Assembly: GCA_902521075.1 (NCBI GenBank)
Contig: CABYQM010000003.1
Coordinates: forward strand, 1 to 64,000
DNA from: an uncultured Pelagibacteraceae bacterium
GTDB lineage: Bacteria > Pseudomonadota > Alphaproteobacteria > Pelagibacterales > Pelagibacteraceae
Reading direction: 5' to 3'
Length of the DNA stretch: 64,000 bases
Positions 17,275 through 26,175 of the stretch are shown piece by piece. How positions within the stretch are numbered: position 1 is the stretch's first letter; the number at the start of each line of letters is the position of its first letter. Both the position numbers and the translations under genes were made by a program. A model generated the notes under the pieces. It made no database searches, was not told the DNA's origin, and saw nothing but the letters and a program-made list of their open reading frames with translations.

Positions 17275-17302
17275 ATATGGTAATTAATTTTGATATTTCA
17301 AG
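17275..17302 (-). promoter_or_regulatory. RpoH (sigma32)-type promoter for hsp20
   Basis: On the minus strand, CTTGAAA (17296-17302) matches the sigma32 -35 box exactly. After 13 bp comes TACCATAT (17275-17282), matching 6 of 8 positions of CCCCATNT. The spacing is in the known range. It lies just after the stop of the upstream oligopeptidase gene (17304). The groES promoter shares the same TTTCAAGATC block. Confidence 0.75.
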
Positions 17303-17303
17303 A

Positions 17304-19385
17304 TCAAGTATTTAATTTGCCAGCTATTTTCAAAGCGAATGCGTAGTCTACTGCAATCTCCTCAATTGCTCCATCTCTTCCAGATTTTCCTCCATGACCC
17401 GCATTCATTTCTGTTTTTAATAAAAGTAAATTGTTATCGGTTTTGTACTCTCTTAATTTTGCAGTAAATTTTGCTGGCTCATCAAACAATACCCTATTAT
17501 CACTTAGACTTGTTGTTATCAAAATATTTGGGTAATCCATCTTTTTAATATTGTTGTAAGGCGCATATGAAAATATGTAATCAAAGTGTTCTTTTTTATC
17601 TTTAGCATTTCCAAATTCATCAAATTCGCCGACTGTTAATGGTAAGGAATGATCTAAGTTCGTGGTCAACGAGTCAACGAAAGGAACAGCCATAACAATA
17701 CCCAAAAATAAATCAGGCGCTTGGTTAACAACTGCACCCATTAAAAGACCTCCAGCAGATCCACCCATTCCAATAATATTACCTTTAGACGTAAATTTTT
17801 TTTCAATTAAAAATTTTGCAGAAGCGATGTAATCTTCAAATGTATTTTTCTTGTTTAATAATTTTCCTTCTTTCCACCATTTCATTCCTTTTTCCATACC
17901 GCCTCTAATATGAGAAGTTACCCATATAATATCTCGATCTATCAGACTTATTCTGGTTGAAGAAAAACTTGGTGACATAGAACTACCGTATGATCCGTAT
18001 CCATATAATAATAATTTTGCTGAACCATCTAATTCAGTTTTTTTATGTCTTGTTATTGTAAGAGGAACCATCCTTCCATCATGAGAGGCACACTCTAATC
18101 TTTCAACTATATAATCATCAGAATTATGGCCACTAGGAATCTCTTGTTCTTTAACTAATTTTTTTTCTTTTGTTTTAAGATTGTATAAGTAAGTCCTTCC
18201 AGGAGTTTTTGGTGATGAATATGATAAATAAACGGTATCAGTATTTCTATTTCTTTGGGTTAACGAAACACCGGGTACTATAACTTTTTCATCTGAAAAA
18301 AATATTTCTTCTTCTTCATTATTTTTTGGATTTCTTAATATTAATTTTGATAATGCATTAGAAGTTTCAGATCTTATAATCCAATTATTTAAGAAAATTA
18401 ATCCACCAATTAAAACCTCTTCTCGTGCAGGTATAAATGTTTCCCAGATATTTTTTTCTAAATTATTTGTTTTTTCAATTTTAAAATCTTCTGCATCTTC
18501 ATTTGTGTGTTTATAGAAATTACCATTCCATGAATTAACCGAATAAATTATCCCTCTTTTTCTTTTATCAATCAGTTTTGGTTTTGGAATTATTTCATCT
18601 GATTTAAAATAATACTGTTCTGAGGTATTATGATCAGATGACGTAATAAAAAAATACTTCTCATCAGAGCTAAGTCCTATGCCTACAGTAAAAGCTTCAC
18701 TTTCTTCTCTAAAGATAAGAATGTCTTTACTAGTAGGAGTTCCAATTTCGTGCCTATAAATTTCTCTCGGTCTATGATTGTCATCAAGCTTTGAGTAAAA
18801 AATATATTTGTCATCTAAGCTAAATGTTATTCCGCCACTAGTATTTTCAATTTTTTCACCAATTTGATTTTTATTTTTAATATCTCTTATATGTATGGTG
18901 TAATATTCAGAACCTTTTAAATCTAGGGAGTAAGCTAATAATTTATCATTATAACTTACCTCTAAGTCTCCAAGCCCAAAATACTCTGTTTTTAGCTTTT
19001 CTTTTTCTAAATCACCATTCCAAATTTCCTCTATTTCATCAGAGTCAATTTTTTTTCTTAACTTTATAGAGTAGTTTCCTTTTGTTGTTGTTTTTGTCCA
19101 GTAGCTATATCTTACATCTTTAAATGGAAGAGACTCATCATCAAGTTTAATTCTACCTTTTATCTCATCAAACAAAACTTTTTGAATTTCCTTTGTATCT
19201 GACATTTGATGACTAAAATAATCATTTTCATCCTCAAGATATTTTCTAACCTCTGGTATTAATTTTGAACTATCTTTCAATACCTCAAGTATGTTTTCCT
19301 GATGTATCCAACTATAATCGTCTTCCCAGGTTACGTTGTGACAAGATTTTAATTCTGGTTTTTTTTTAAGCTGTGGTATTTTCAT
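17304..19385 (-). CDS. ptrB: Oligopeptidase B (prolyl oligopeptidase family S9A)
   Basis: This 693-residue cytosolic serine peptidase cleaves short peptides after basic residues. An N-terminal beta-propeller (about 70-410) gates a C-terminal alpha/beta-hydrolase domain. The catalytic triad is readable: Ser543 in GGSAGG, Asp629 in SLSDNRV and His664 in NAGHGGKSGR. The GGSAGG loop and YGYGSYG segment fit PtrB rather than prolyl endopeptidase. The length is the family norm. It faces the J-domain gene across 17 bp. The hsp20 promoter lies just beyond its stop. Confidence 0.93.
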   Translation of the reverse strand: MKIPQLKKKPELKSCHNVTWEDDYSWIHQENILEVLKDSSKLIPEVRKYLEDENDYFSHQMSDTKEIQKVLFDEIKGRIKLDDESLPFKDVRYSYWTKTTTKGNYSIKLRKKIDSDEIEEIWNGDLEKEKLKTEYFGLGDLEVSYNDKLLAYSLDLKGSEYYTIHIRDIKNKNQIGEKIENTSGGITFSLDDKYIFYSKLDDNHRPREIYRHEIGTPTSKDILIFREESEAFTVGIGLSSDEKYFFITSSDHNTSEQYYFKSDEIIPKPKLIDKRKRGIIYSVNSWNGNFYKHTNEDAEDFKIEKTNNLEKNIWETFIPAREEVLIGGLIFLNNWIIRSETSNALSKLILRNPKNNEEEEIFFSDEKVIVPGVSLTQRNRNTDTVYLSYSSPKTPGRTYLYNLKTKEKKLVKEQEIPSGHNSDDYIVERLECASHDGRMVPLTITRHKKTELDGSAKLLLYGYGSYGSSMSPSFSSTRISLIDRDIIWVTSHIRGGMEKGMKWWKEGKLLNKKNTFEDYIASAKFLIEKKFTSKGNIIGMGGSAGGLLMGAVVNQAPDLFLGIVMAVPFVDSLTTNLDHSLPLTVGEFDEFGNAKDKKEHFDYIFSYAPYNNIKKMDYPNILITTSLSDNRVLFDEPAKFTAKLREYKTDNNLLLLKTEMNAGHGGKSGRDGAIEEIAVDYAFALKIAGKLNT

Positions 19386-19402
19386 TTAAATTTAATTAAT
19401 TT

Positions 19403-19912
19403 ATGAATATTTTTTTTGCAATACTAATTATCTTTATAATTCTTTATATTTTACTCAATTGGTTTGCTAAAACTTCAACAAAAAAAATATCAAAATTTGT
19501 AAGAACATTTATTATAATTTCTTCAATATTGTTAGCGGTAATAATGGCATATGCTGGAAGGTACATTTTTTCTTTACCTTTTATGTTGGCCATTTTGCCA
19601 TTAATAAAGACAAAGGCTGGTATTTCGTTATTTCAATTGTTTAGATTATGGGGCCTTTTAAGAGTATTGAAAAATTCTGGGAGGTTTAATTTTAACCAAT
19701 TTAACCAAAACGTTTCATCTCAAGCAATGTCTATTGATGAATCTTATAGAATTTTAAATTTAGATCCCAAAAAAAAATATACAAAAGACGAAGTATTGCA
19801 ATCTTACAAAAAAATAATGAAAAAAATACATCCTGATAGAAGTCCAGAATTAAATAATATTGCAACATTGGTAAATGAAGCCAAAGAGAACGTTATTAAA
19901 AATATTAGCTAA
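19403..19912 (+). CDS. Membrane-anchored J-domain protein (DnaJ-like)
   Basis: This 169-residue protein has two or three N-terminal hydrophobic helices (about residues 2-18, 34-48, 52-66) followed by a C-terminal J domain (about 112-169). The domain carries YRILNLDP and the DnaK-activating HPD motif (KKIHPDRS). This arrangement, TM segments first and J domain last, resembles the mitochondrial Tim14/Pam18 type and similar alphaproteobacterial proteins. It should recruit DnaK to the membrane; the client is unknown. The end overlaps the convergent GT9 gene by 8 bp. Confidence 0.85.
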   Translation: MNIFFAILIIFIILYILLNWFAKTSTKKISKFVRTFIIISSILLAVIMAYAGRYIFSLPFMLAILPLIKTKAGISLFQLFRLWGLLRVLKNSGRFNFNQFNQNVSSQAMSIDESYRILNLDPKKKYTKDEVLQSYKKIMKKIHPDRSPELNNIATLVNEAKENVIKNIS

Positions 19913-20864
19913 TTAAGTTCTGAAATTTTTCAAAGATTTTTAACGGATTTATTCGCTCCTTACCCTCTGTTCCATGAGTAACCTTTTCTACACCATCTGG
20001 TATAAGTGGATGCATTTTGGAACTATAACTTCCATATATTTGTGGGGTATCTGACATTAAAACAATAGTTTGTTTTCCTAACCCAGCAGATAAATGGCTG
20101 AAACTTGAGTCATTACAAATAGCAATATTGCAATTTTTTATTATAGGTAAAGTTTCAGAAATACTAAGTTCATTTAATGGAGTACATAAATTCTTATGGT
20201 AACTTAAAATTTCGTTCATAATTTCAATTTCTTCACTTTTATTACCCGTAGCTAAAAAAAATCTGCATTTAAAGTTTTTTAAACATAAATTCATAAACTC
20301 TATAAATACTTTTGGTGGAATTCTTTTTGTTGGTCCCGATCCACCAATTCCTAACAATATATTTTTCACTTCATCACTAAAATTAAATTTTAACTTTATC
20401 TTTTGAACATTTTCATCTTTAACATCAATAACTGGGTCACTTTTAATTTCTAGATTAAAATTATTTTTTAATAATTTATTAGCAGCTTCTATAATATGCT
20501 GATTTTTTTTTTTAAATAATGGATATTGATAAATATCATTAATTCCTGCAAACTTACAAACTAATTTATATCTAAGTGAAGAATTAAAAATTAGTACTTT
20601 ATCAAATTGATATTTTTTAATATCAGAAACTAGTCGAAAAAATCCGTTCAATCCGTCGTGAAAACCTTTCTTAGTTTGATCTCTTTTTAAAATAATAATT
20701 TCATTAATGTATTTATTATCTTTAATTAAGTGTTCAGCTTTTGAATTTTCTTTTACTAATAAAGTTACTTGACTGTTATATTTTTTTGCAACGGCTTCTA
20801 TATATGGAAGAAATATTACCATATCACCGATTCCCATTCTGTTTTGAATTGCTAAGATTTTCAT
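19905..20864 (-). CDS. Glycosyltransferase family 9 (heptosyltransferase-like)
   Basis: This 319-residue GT-B fold enzyme starts MKILAIQNRMGIGDMVIFLPY, the family's GxGDxxxxxP N-terminal loop. Its second domain has GIGGSGPTKRIPP and NDSSFSHLSAGLGKQTI, which form the nucleotide-sugar pocket (D-S-S/G-x-x-H-x-A-A/G). Family members add heptose or related sugars to the LPS core. The lipid A and Kdo genes are 25 kb away, so the acceptor is inferred. It is divergent from the DapA-family gene. Confidence 0.85.
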   Translation of the reverse strand: MKILAIQNRMGIGDMVIFLPYIEAVAKKYNSQVTLLVKENSKAEHLIKDNKYINEIIILKRDQTKKGFHDGLNGFFRLVSDIKKYQFDKVLIFNSSLRYKLVCKFAGINDIYQYPLFKKKNQHIIEAANKLLKNNFNLEIKSDPVIDVKDENVQKIKLKFNFSDEVKNILLGIGGSGPTKRIPPKVFIEFMNLCLKNFKCRFFLATGNKSEEIEIMNEILSYHKNLCTPLNELSISETLPIIKNCNIAICNDSSFSHLSAGLGKQTIVLMSDTPQIYGSYSSKMHPLIPDGVEKVTHGTEGKERINPLKIFEKFQNLIS

Positions 20865-20912
20865 GTATTTTTAAAACCTTTACTATTTTATATTTTTATA
20901 TAAATTTTTGGT

Positions 20913-21797
20913 ATGGGATATTTCAATGGTATTTATGCGGCAAGCCTTTCTATACTAGATAATAATTTACAGTTAGACTGCGAAAAAACATTAAAACATG
21001 CTGAAAATCTAATTAAAAAAGGTTGCCATGGAGTAATATTTTTTGGCAGCACAGGTCAATCTCAATTAATTTCGTTAAGCGAGAAAATTAAACTCATTAA
21101 TATTTTACCTAAGAGCAAACATAAAGATAAATTTATTATTGGAACTGGCTTAAATTCGTTGGGAGATAATATTAATTTGCTTAATATTTCAAAATCAATT
21201 GGCTTTGAAAATTTTTTAGTAATGCCACCAGCATACTATAAATATAACGATGATGATGTTTTTAATTTTTATTCCAAATTAATAGAAAATGTCAAAGATT
21301 GTAGAATAATTTTATATAATTTCGAAAAGTTATCTGGATATAAATTTAGCATAGAATGTGTTTCAAAGTTAGCAAAAAGCTTTCCTAAAAATGTTCTTGG
21401 AGTAAAGGATAGTAGTTACAACTTGTATGAAAATTTAAAGATTGAAAATTTTTCTGTCATGCCTGGATCTGAAAGTAAGTTGCTGAAGGGCCTAGAATTA
21501 GGATGCTCAGGTATTATTACAGCAACAACAAATGTCACCTCTTATTTAGCAAGAGATGTGTATGACAAATTTAAAAATAATTTAAATCAAACATCAAACG
21601 AAAAACTTTGTATGGTTAGAAGTATATTTGACAAATATAATCTCATTTCAGGCCTGCATACATTTATGAGCACAGAAGATTCTGATTTTAAAAATTTAAT
21701 TCCACCTTTAAAACTTTTATCAAAAGATGAAGAAAAATTATTTTTTTCAGAATTAGATAAATTAAACTTTAATATAAACAACCTTAAAGCAGCTTAA
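20913..21797 (+). CDS. DapA-family aldolase/lyase (not dihydrodipicolinate synthase proper)
   Basis: This 294-residue TIM-barrel has the Schiff-base Lys165 (VLGVKDSS) and the catalytic Tyr135 (IILYNFEKLSG) of the DHDPS/NAL superfamily. Two features argue against DapA: the GTTGE loop reads GSTGQS, and the Arg that follows YNxPSR in DapA (E. coli Arg138, binding aspartate semialdehyde) is replaced by Leu. A 2-keto-3-deoxy-sugar-acid aldolase or N-acetylneuraminate-lyase-like role is more likely. It shares one base with cfa (TAATG), which suggests co-expression but no obvious shared pathway. Confidence 0.85.
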   Translation: MGYFNGIYAASLSILDNNLQLDCEKTLKHAENLIKKGCHGVIFFGSTGQSQLISLSEKIKLINILPKSKHKDKFIIGTGLNSLGDNINLLNISKSIGFENFLVMPPAYYKYNDDDVFNFYSKLIENVKDCRIILYNFEKLSGYKFSIECVSKLAKSFPKNVLGVKDSSYNLYENLKIENFSVMPGSESKLLKGLELGCSGIITATTNVTSYLARDVYDKFKNNLNQTSNEKLCMVRSIFDKYNLISGLHTFMSTEDSDFKNLIPPLKLLSKDEEKLFFSELDKLNFNINNLKAA

Positions 21798-22984
21798 TGA
21801 AACTTATAAATTTTTTAAACGATTTATTTAAAGAAGATGGCTTTATATTAATAGATTATAATTCTAACAGGTATGTTATAGGAAAGCCTTTGAAAGAAAT
21901 TCCTATAGAATTACAGTTGTTAGATAAAAGTTTGCATAAAAAACTACTTTTCCATCCAGATCTATATTTTGGTGAGGCGTATACAAATGGTTCTTTAAGA
22001 TTAAGAAATGGAACTTTGACAGAATTTCTTGATATAGCTTTTAAAAATATTGGAAGAGCAGATATTAATATTTATGGAAAGACATTAAATAAAATAAAGG
22101 GAACTTTAAAATACTTAACAAGTTTTAATAAAATTGTTAAATCTAAACAAAATGTTGCACATCATTATGATATTTCAGAAAAATTATATGATTTATTTCT
22201 TGATAAAAAAAGACAATATTCATGCGCATACTTCAAAAATGAAAATGACACTTTAGAAACTGCTCAAGAAAATAAAATTGATCACATAATTAAAAAACTT
22301 CATATACAACCTAACCAAAAAGTTTTGGATATTGGCTCAGGGTGGGGTACACTTGCAATCGATATTGCAAAAAAAACAAAAGCTTCAGTTACAGGAATTA
22401 CACTTTCAGAAAATCAATTAAAATATAGTCAAGAAAAAGCTAAAGAATTAAATTTAGATAACCAAGTTGAATTTAAATTAATAGATTACAGACAATTGAA
22501 TGAAAAATTTGATAGGATAGTTAGTGTTGGAATGTTTGAACATGTTGGAAAAAAATTCTATCAAACCTATTTTAATAGGGTGTCTCAAATGTTAAAAAAA
22601 GATGGAGTAGCTCTAATACACACAATTGGATCAAATCTTCCACCTAGAGACCCACAGCCTTGGATAACAAAATATATTTTCCCAGGCGGATATACCCCTA
22701 GTTTAAGCGAAATAGCAAGGCCAATCGAGGATTCTGGACTGATAGCTACAGATATTGAGATTTTAAGGATGCACTATGCCCACACTTTAAGAAATTGGAA
22801 AGAGAGATTCCTATCAAAAAAAGATAAAGTTTTAGAAATGTTCGACGAAAAATTTTTAAGGATGTGGGAATTTTATCTTACAAGTTGTGAAATGGCTTTT
22901 AAATGGGGAGATCAAGTTGTATTTCAACTTCAGCTAACTAAAGATATAAGATCTGTTCCTAATACTAGAGACTATATTTATTAA
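21797..22984 (+). CDS. cfa: Cyclopropane-fatty-acyl-phospholipid synthase family methyltransferase
   Basis: This 395-residue enzyme transfers a methylene from S-adenosylmethionine to double bonds of membrane phospholipid acyl chains. An N-terminal lipid-binding region (about 1-110, including FGEAYTNGSL) precedes QNVAHHYDISEKLYDLFLD and the SAM motif VLDIGSGWGTL. Further family marks are SVGMFEHVG and the C-terminal HYAHTLRNWKERF. Its length is close to E. coli Cfa. It overlaps the upstream aldolase by one base. Confidence 0.92.
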   Translation: MKLINFLNDLFKEDGFILIDYNSNRYVIGKPLKEIPIELQLLDKSLHKKLLFHPDLYFGEAYTNGSLRLRNGTLTEFLDIAFKNIGRADINIYGKTLNKIKGTLKYLTSFNKIVKSKQNVAHHYDISEKLYDLFLDKKRQYSCAYFKNENDTLETAQENKIDHIIKKLHIQPNQKVLDIGSGWGTLAIDIAKKTKASVTGITLSENQLKYSQEKAKELNLDNQVEFKLIDYRQLNEKFDRIVSVGMFEHVGKKFYQTYFNRVSQMLKKDGVALIHTIGSNLPPRDPQPWITKYIFPGGYTPSLSEIARPIEDSGLIATDIEILRMHYAHTLRNWKERFLSKKDKVLEMFDEKFLRMWEFYLTSCEMAFKWGDQVVFQLQLTKDIRSVPNTRDYIY

Positions 22985-23013
22985 AAATTAGCTGATAAAG
23001 CTGTATTTCTTAA

Positions 23014-24213
23014 ATGAAAAAAAAGAAAAAAAAACCTAAAAAAAAAAATATAAAAATAAAGGTTAAAAAATCAAAAAATAGATCCAAGTTAAAATTTAAA
23101 AAAAAAAAATCACAATTTAAAAAAAAAAAATTTAAATTAAAAAAAAAAACGACAAAAAGATTAAACCAAAGAAAAAAAATTAAAAAAGTTAAAAAAAAGA
23201 TAATTCCTGAAAAGGGTATAATTTCAAGAACAGTTAGACTTGAGGAAGATTTAAAAAATAAGTTTTCTTTCAAATTTAATTTTAATTTACTGGCTATAGA
23301 TAAATTAATACAAAAGTTTTTTCAAAGTATAGAATTTAGATTAATGCGTTTTAAAGAGATAAGAGCTGAGGAAAAAAGACAAATTAAACTAGAGAAAATA
23401 GAACAGGCAGAAAAAGAAAAAATCGAAATTGAGAAACAAAAGAAAGCACATGAAGCAGCTTTTTTAAAAGAAAAGGAAATCCAGTTAAAACAAGAGCAAA
23501 AATTAGAAAGAGAAAGAGCAAAGGATATAAAATTATTTTTAAGAAAGGAACAAGCCATACTAAGAAAAGAGCAGGCGGAGAGACAAAAGAAATTTTTACA
23601 AGAATTAAAATTAGAAAAACAAATCGAAAAATTTAGAATAAGAGAGGTAAAAGAACTAGAACAGCTAGAAAAATTGGCTTTAAGAGAAAAGAGAGAGGAT
23701 TATTCAGGATTACAAGAGCGTATCGAAAAACTAAAATTAAAATATCAACAAATACGAGATCAAAAAATAAGAGAACGAGTTGAGGCACTAGGTGTAGAAA
23801 CCCAAGAAGGAGATGATAGAGCAAAATTACTTCAAAGAGAAAGAGAGTATAATTTAGCTAGGCAAAAAATTGAGTTTGCACTTGAAAGTTTTTATAGAAG
23901 TGCGAATAGTTTAGTTTTTCAACTTAATAAAAGATATATAACTAAACATATGTCTATCTTGAGATGCATAGATAGAAGATTTGAAACCGGAGAGATTTTT
24001 ATAAAATGGGATGAAACAATTGATGATGATTGGTTAATACTAATTTATATAAAAAATAATTCTCCAGACGAAGGTATAGTAATAGAAGATAAAACAAATG
24101 AAGAAAAAAATATTTCACATGAATTTAAACCAAGTGAAATTTTTAAAGCCTCAGATTTAATGGTAGATTCATTAACGCAGCTGATTGCAAAAAAAAGATC
24201 TAAGAATAATTAA
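23014..24213 (+). CDS. Lys-rich N-terminus plus long coiled-coil protein, unknown
   Basis: This 399-residue protein has three visible parts. Residues 1-65 are histone-H1-like: about 36 of the first 62 residues are Lys and acidic residues are nearly absent. Residues about 105-290 form a highly charged (E/K/R/Q) heptad-rich coiled coil. Residues about 290-390 look globular, with SFYRSANSLVFQLNKRY and GEIFIKWDETIDDDWLILIYI. The basic tail suggests binding to nucleic acid or acidic membrane. I recognise no family. The coding sequence holds A12, A12 and A11 runs near its start. It follows cfa by 29 bp and overlaps the convergent TPR gene by 4 bp. Confidence 0.8.
   Translation: MKKKKKKPKKKNIKIKVKKSKNRSKLKFKKKKSQFKKKKFKLKKKTTKRLNQRKKIKKVKKKIIPEKGIISRTVRLEEDLKNKFSFKFNFNLLAIDKLIQKFFQSIEFRLMRFKEIRAEEKRQIKLEKIEQAEKEKIEIEKQKKAHEAAFLKEKEIQLKQEQKLERERAKDIKLFLRKEQAILRKEQAERQKKFLQELKLEKQIEKFRIREVKELEQLEKLALREKREDYSGLQERIEKLKLKYQQIRDQKIRERVEALGVETQEGDDRAKLLQREREYNLARQKIEFALESFYRSANSLVFQLNKRYITKHMSILRCIDRRFETGEIFIKWDETIDDDWLILIYIKNNSPDEGIVIEDKTNEEKNISHEFKPSEIFKASDLMVDSLTQLIAKKRSKNN
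23098..23149 (+). repeat. Three A11-A12 homopolymer runs inside coding sequence
   Basis: A12 at 23098-23109, A12 at 23119-23130 and A11 at 23139-23149, all encoding Lys-rich stretches of the coiled-coil protein. Runs this long are known slippage sites for polymerases. The frame as given is intact. Confidence 0.9.
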
Positions 24214-24758
24214 ATTTGTTGGTCTTTGATAATTTTTTCTATTAACTTAATATTTTCTCCGCTTTTGATTAATGGATAAATTGACTTTGCTTTTTTCAAG
24301 TCATCAACTGCTTTTTCATATTCTTTTAAGCTTAAGTATATTTGCGCCCGTCCAGATAATGCTCCAAAATGTCTTGGTTCTAAATCTAAAACTTTTTCAA
24401 TATCATCTAAAGATTTCTCATAATCCCCTAATATAAATAGCAATGTGGCTCTCTTATTCCAACCCTCCGCCCACTTTGGGTCCTCATTAATCACATCTGT
24501 AAATAGTTTTAATGCCATTCTATAATGCTGATGGTACATGGAATAAGTTCCGTTCTCTAATTTGTTCGTCAGATAATCATTGTTTGGGTGTCTTGTCCAA
24601 TTATTCCAAATTTGATCCTCTAGCTTTTCTGCTTGTTGTAAATTTTTTGCATTAAGCAATTCTTTAAACAATATATTTAAATTGTCCGAATACACATTAT
24701 TTGTACTGATAAATAAAAATATAATTATAAAACTTATATGTTTTTTAATCACTGACAT
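24210..24758 (-). CDS. Exported TPR-repeat protein
   Basis: This 182-residue protein has an N-terminal hydrophobic signal segment (IKKHISFIIIFLFISTN), then helical repeats. Clear TPR units are WAEGWNKRATLLFILGDYEKSLDDIEKVLDLEP and HFGALSGRAQIYLSLKEYEKAVDDLKKA. TPR domains mediate protein contacts, and no enzymatic domain is seen. The start overlaps the ScfR-like gene's end by 14 bp, so the two are probably co-transcribed and the protein may belong to the same stress or carbon response. That link is only positional. Confidence 0.85.
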   Translation of the reverse strand: MSVIKKHISFIIIFLFISTNNVYSDNLNILFKELLNAKNLQQAEKLEDQIWNNWTRHPNNDYLTNKLENGTYSMYHQHYRMALKLFTDVINEDPKWAEGWNKRATLLFILGDYEKSLDDIEKVLDLEPRHFGALSGRAQIYLSLKEYEKAVDDLKKAKSIYPLIKSGENIKLIEKIIKDQQI

Positions 24759-26169
24759 ATACAGATACTCCTCTAGAATTAATGTCTACATCAAATTTTT
24801 TATGTAATGGTGGAAAAGCTCTTTGAGAACAATCCAGTCTATCACAAGTTCTACATGAAACCCCCACAGGTATCTCTGATTTTTTATCATTCAAATCTAA
24901 GTTTTCTGTATAAACAAAATCTTTTGCATATTTGGCTTCACATCCAAGTCCAATAGATAACATACTTTTTTTTTGTCCATACCTTCCTATACCTTTTTCA
25001 ACTGTTCTTGCTATACATACATACTTTTCACCATTAGTCATTTTACTTACTGCTGCCTGTATAACACCAGGTCTAGAAAAAGCCGAATACACATTCCATC
25101 GAGGACAAGCACCACCATAACGTGGTATTTCAATGCCTGACAATGAAAATCTTTTTGAAATATTACCAGCGACATCAACTCTCAAAAAATGAAAAGGAAC
25201 CCCAGGTAATTTTGGATCATTCAAACATGTTACTCTATGTGTGACTTGTTCAAATGAAGTTGCAAAAGTATTTTGCAATAACTCTAAATCATATTTAAGT
25301 TTTTTACATTCAGAATGAAATAATTTATAGGGCATTAAAATTGCTGCACCACAATAATTTAATAAAGCAACTTTTGTTAATTTTTTCGATTCTTCATTTG
25401 GATAATTAAAAGTATCAAGATAAGAATTTATTATATCACTAGCTCCCTCTTGTACAATTTGAGCTGCAGCATGTAATTTCTTTGTTTCCAAAGACAAATA
25501 ATCAGACAATAGCAACTTTCTATTTTTGTTATCGTAAATTTTTGAGAATGGTTTTCCTTCCTCAGGAATTATATCTTGCACTTCAATTTTATACTCTGAT
25601 TTTAAATAATCACATAAAGCAATATATCTTGTTCTATTATTTTGTTTTATTTGTTCAAAGATTTGATTTGCAAATTCCTCTAGTTTTGGAAAAAAATTTC
25701 TATTTTCTTGCAAAAAATCTGAAATTACTTCTCCAGGAAATGAGTTTTTTCTATTATCTACAATTTTTCCTGAAAGTTTTTCAATCTTGTTAACCAATTC
25801 ATGATCTTTTTTTTTCAAAATGTCTCCTAATCTTATTAGAGCCTTACCAATTTTTGGATTACTATTTGCTAGATCTTTAACTTCTGGACCAACTATATCC
25901 AAATCTTCAAAAAGTTGATCATCAAGCAATTCTGAAATTGTGTTGACCATATTGATATCTGATTTATTTGTTAGATCGCTAATGTTGATGCTTAACTCCT
26001 CACAAATTTTTAAAAGTAATTCCCCGTCAATTTTTCTTTTACCTCCCTCGATTAAAGCTAGATAACTCGGTGAAATGTTAAGTTGTGAGGCTAGTTTGTT
26101 TGCCTGCATACCTAGCTGTCTCCTAAAAGCTTTTATTTTTGGACCAATATTTAATTCTACTTGACTCAT
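24745..26169 (-). CDS. ScfR/RamB-type XRE regulator (short-chain fatty acyl-CoA regulator family)
   Basis: This 474-residue regulator has an N-terminal helix-turn-helix (about 10-65, QANKLASQLNISPSYLALIEGGKR). A central IrrE/ImmA-like region has a degenerate HExxH (LHAAAQ). The C-terminal DUF2083 domain has RYGGACPRWNVYSAF and a Cys cluster CRTCDRLDCSQRAFPP. Known members (RamB, PccR and relatives) sense short-chain acyl-CoAs and control glyoxylate-shunt or propionyl-CoA genes. Here it is divergent from isocitrate lyase with repeat operators between, so it very likely controls aceA and itself. Confidence 0.9.
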   Translation of the reverse strand: MSQVELNIGPKIKAFRRQLGMQANKLASQLNISPSYLALIEGGKRKIDGELLLKICEELSINISDLTNKSDINMVNTISELLDDQLFEDLDIVGPEVKDLANSNPKIGKALIRLGDILKKKDHELVNKIEKLSGKIVDNRKNSFPGEVISDFLQENRNFFPKLEEFANQIFEQIKQNNRTRYIALCDYLKSEYKIEVQDIIPEEGKPFSKIYDNKNRKLLLSDYLSLETKKLHAAAQIVQEGASDIINSYLDTFNYPNEESKKLTKVALLNYCGAAILMPYKLFHSECKKLKYDLELLQNTFATSFEQVTHRVTCLNDPKLPGVPFHFLRVDVAGNISKRFSLSGIEIPRYGGACPRWNVYSAFSRPGVIQAAVSKMTNGEKYVCIARTVEKGIGRYGQKKSMLSIGLGCEAKYAKDFVYTENLDLNDKKSEIPVGVSCRTCDRLDCSQRAFPPLHKKFDVDINSRGVSVYVSD

Positions 26170-26175
26170 TTACTA

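Noticed and set aside
23010-23273. ORF of 87 aa on the minus strand, almost all Phe/Leu
   Set aside because: It is the antisense shadow of the Lys-rich coding sequence (AAA read as TTT); no start context or family.
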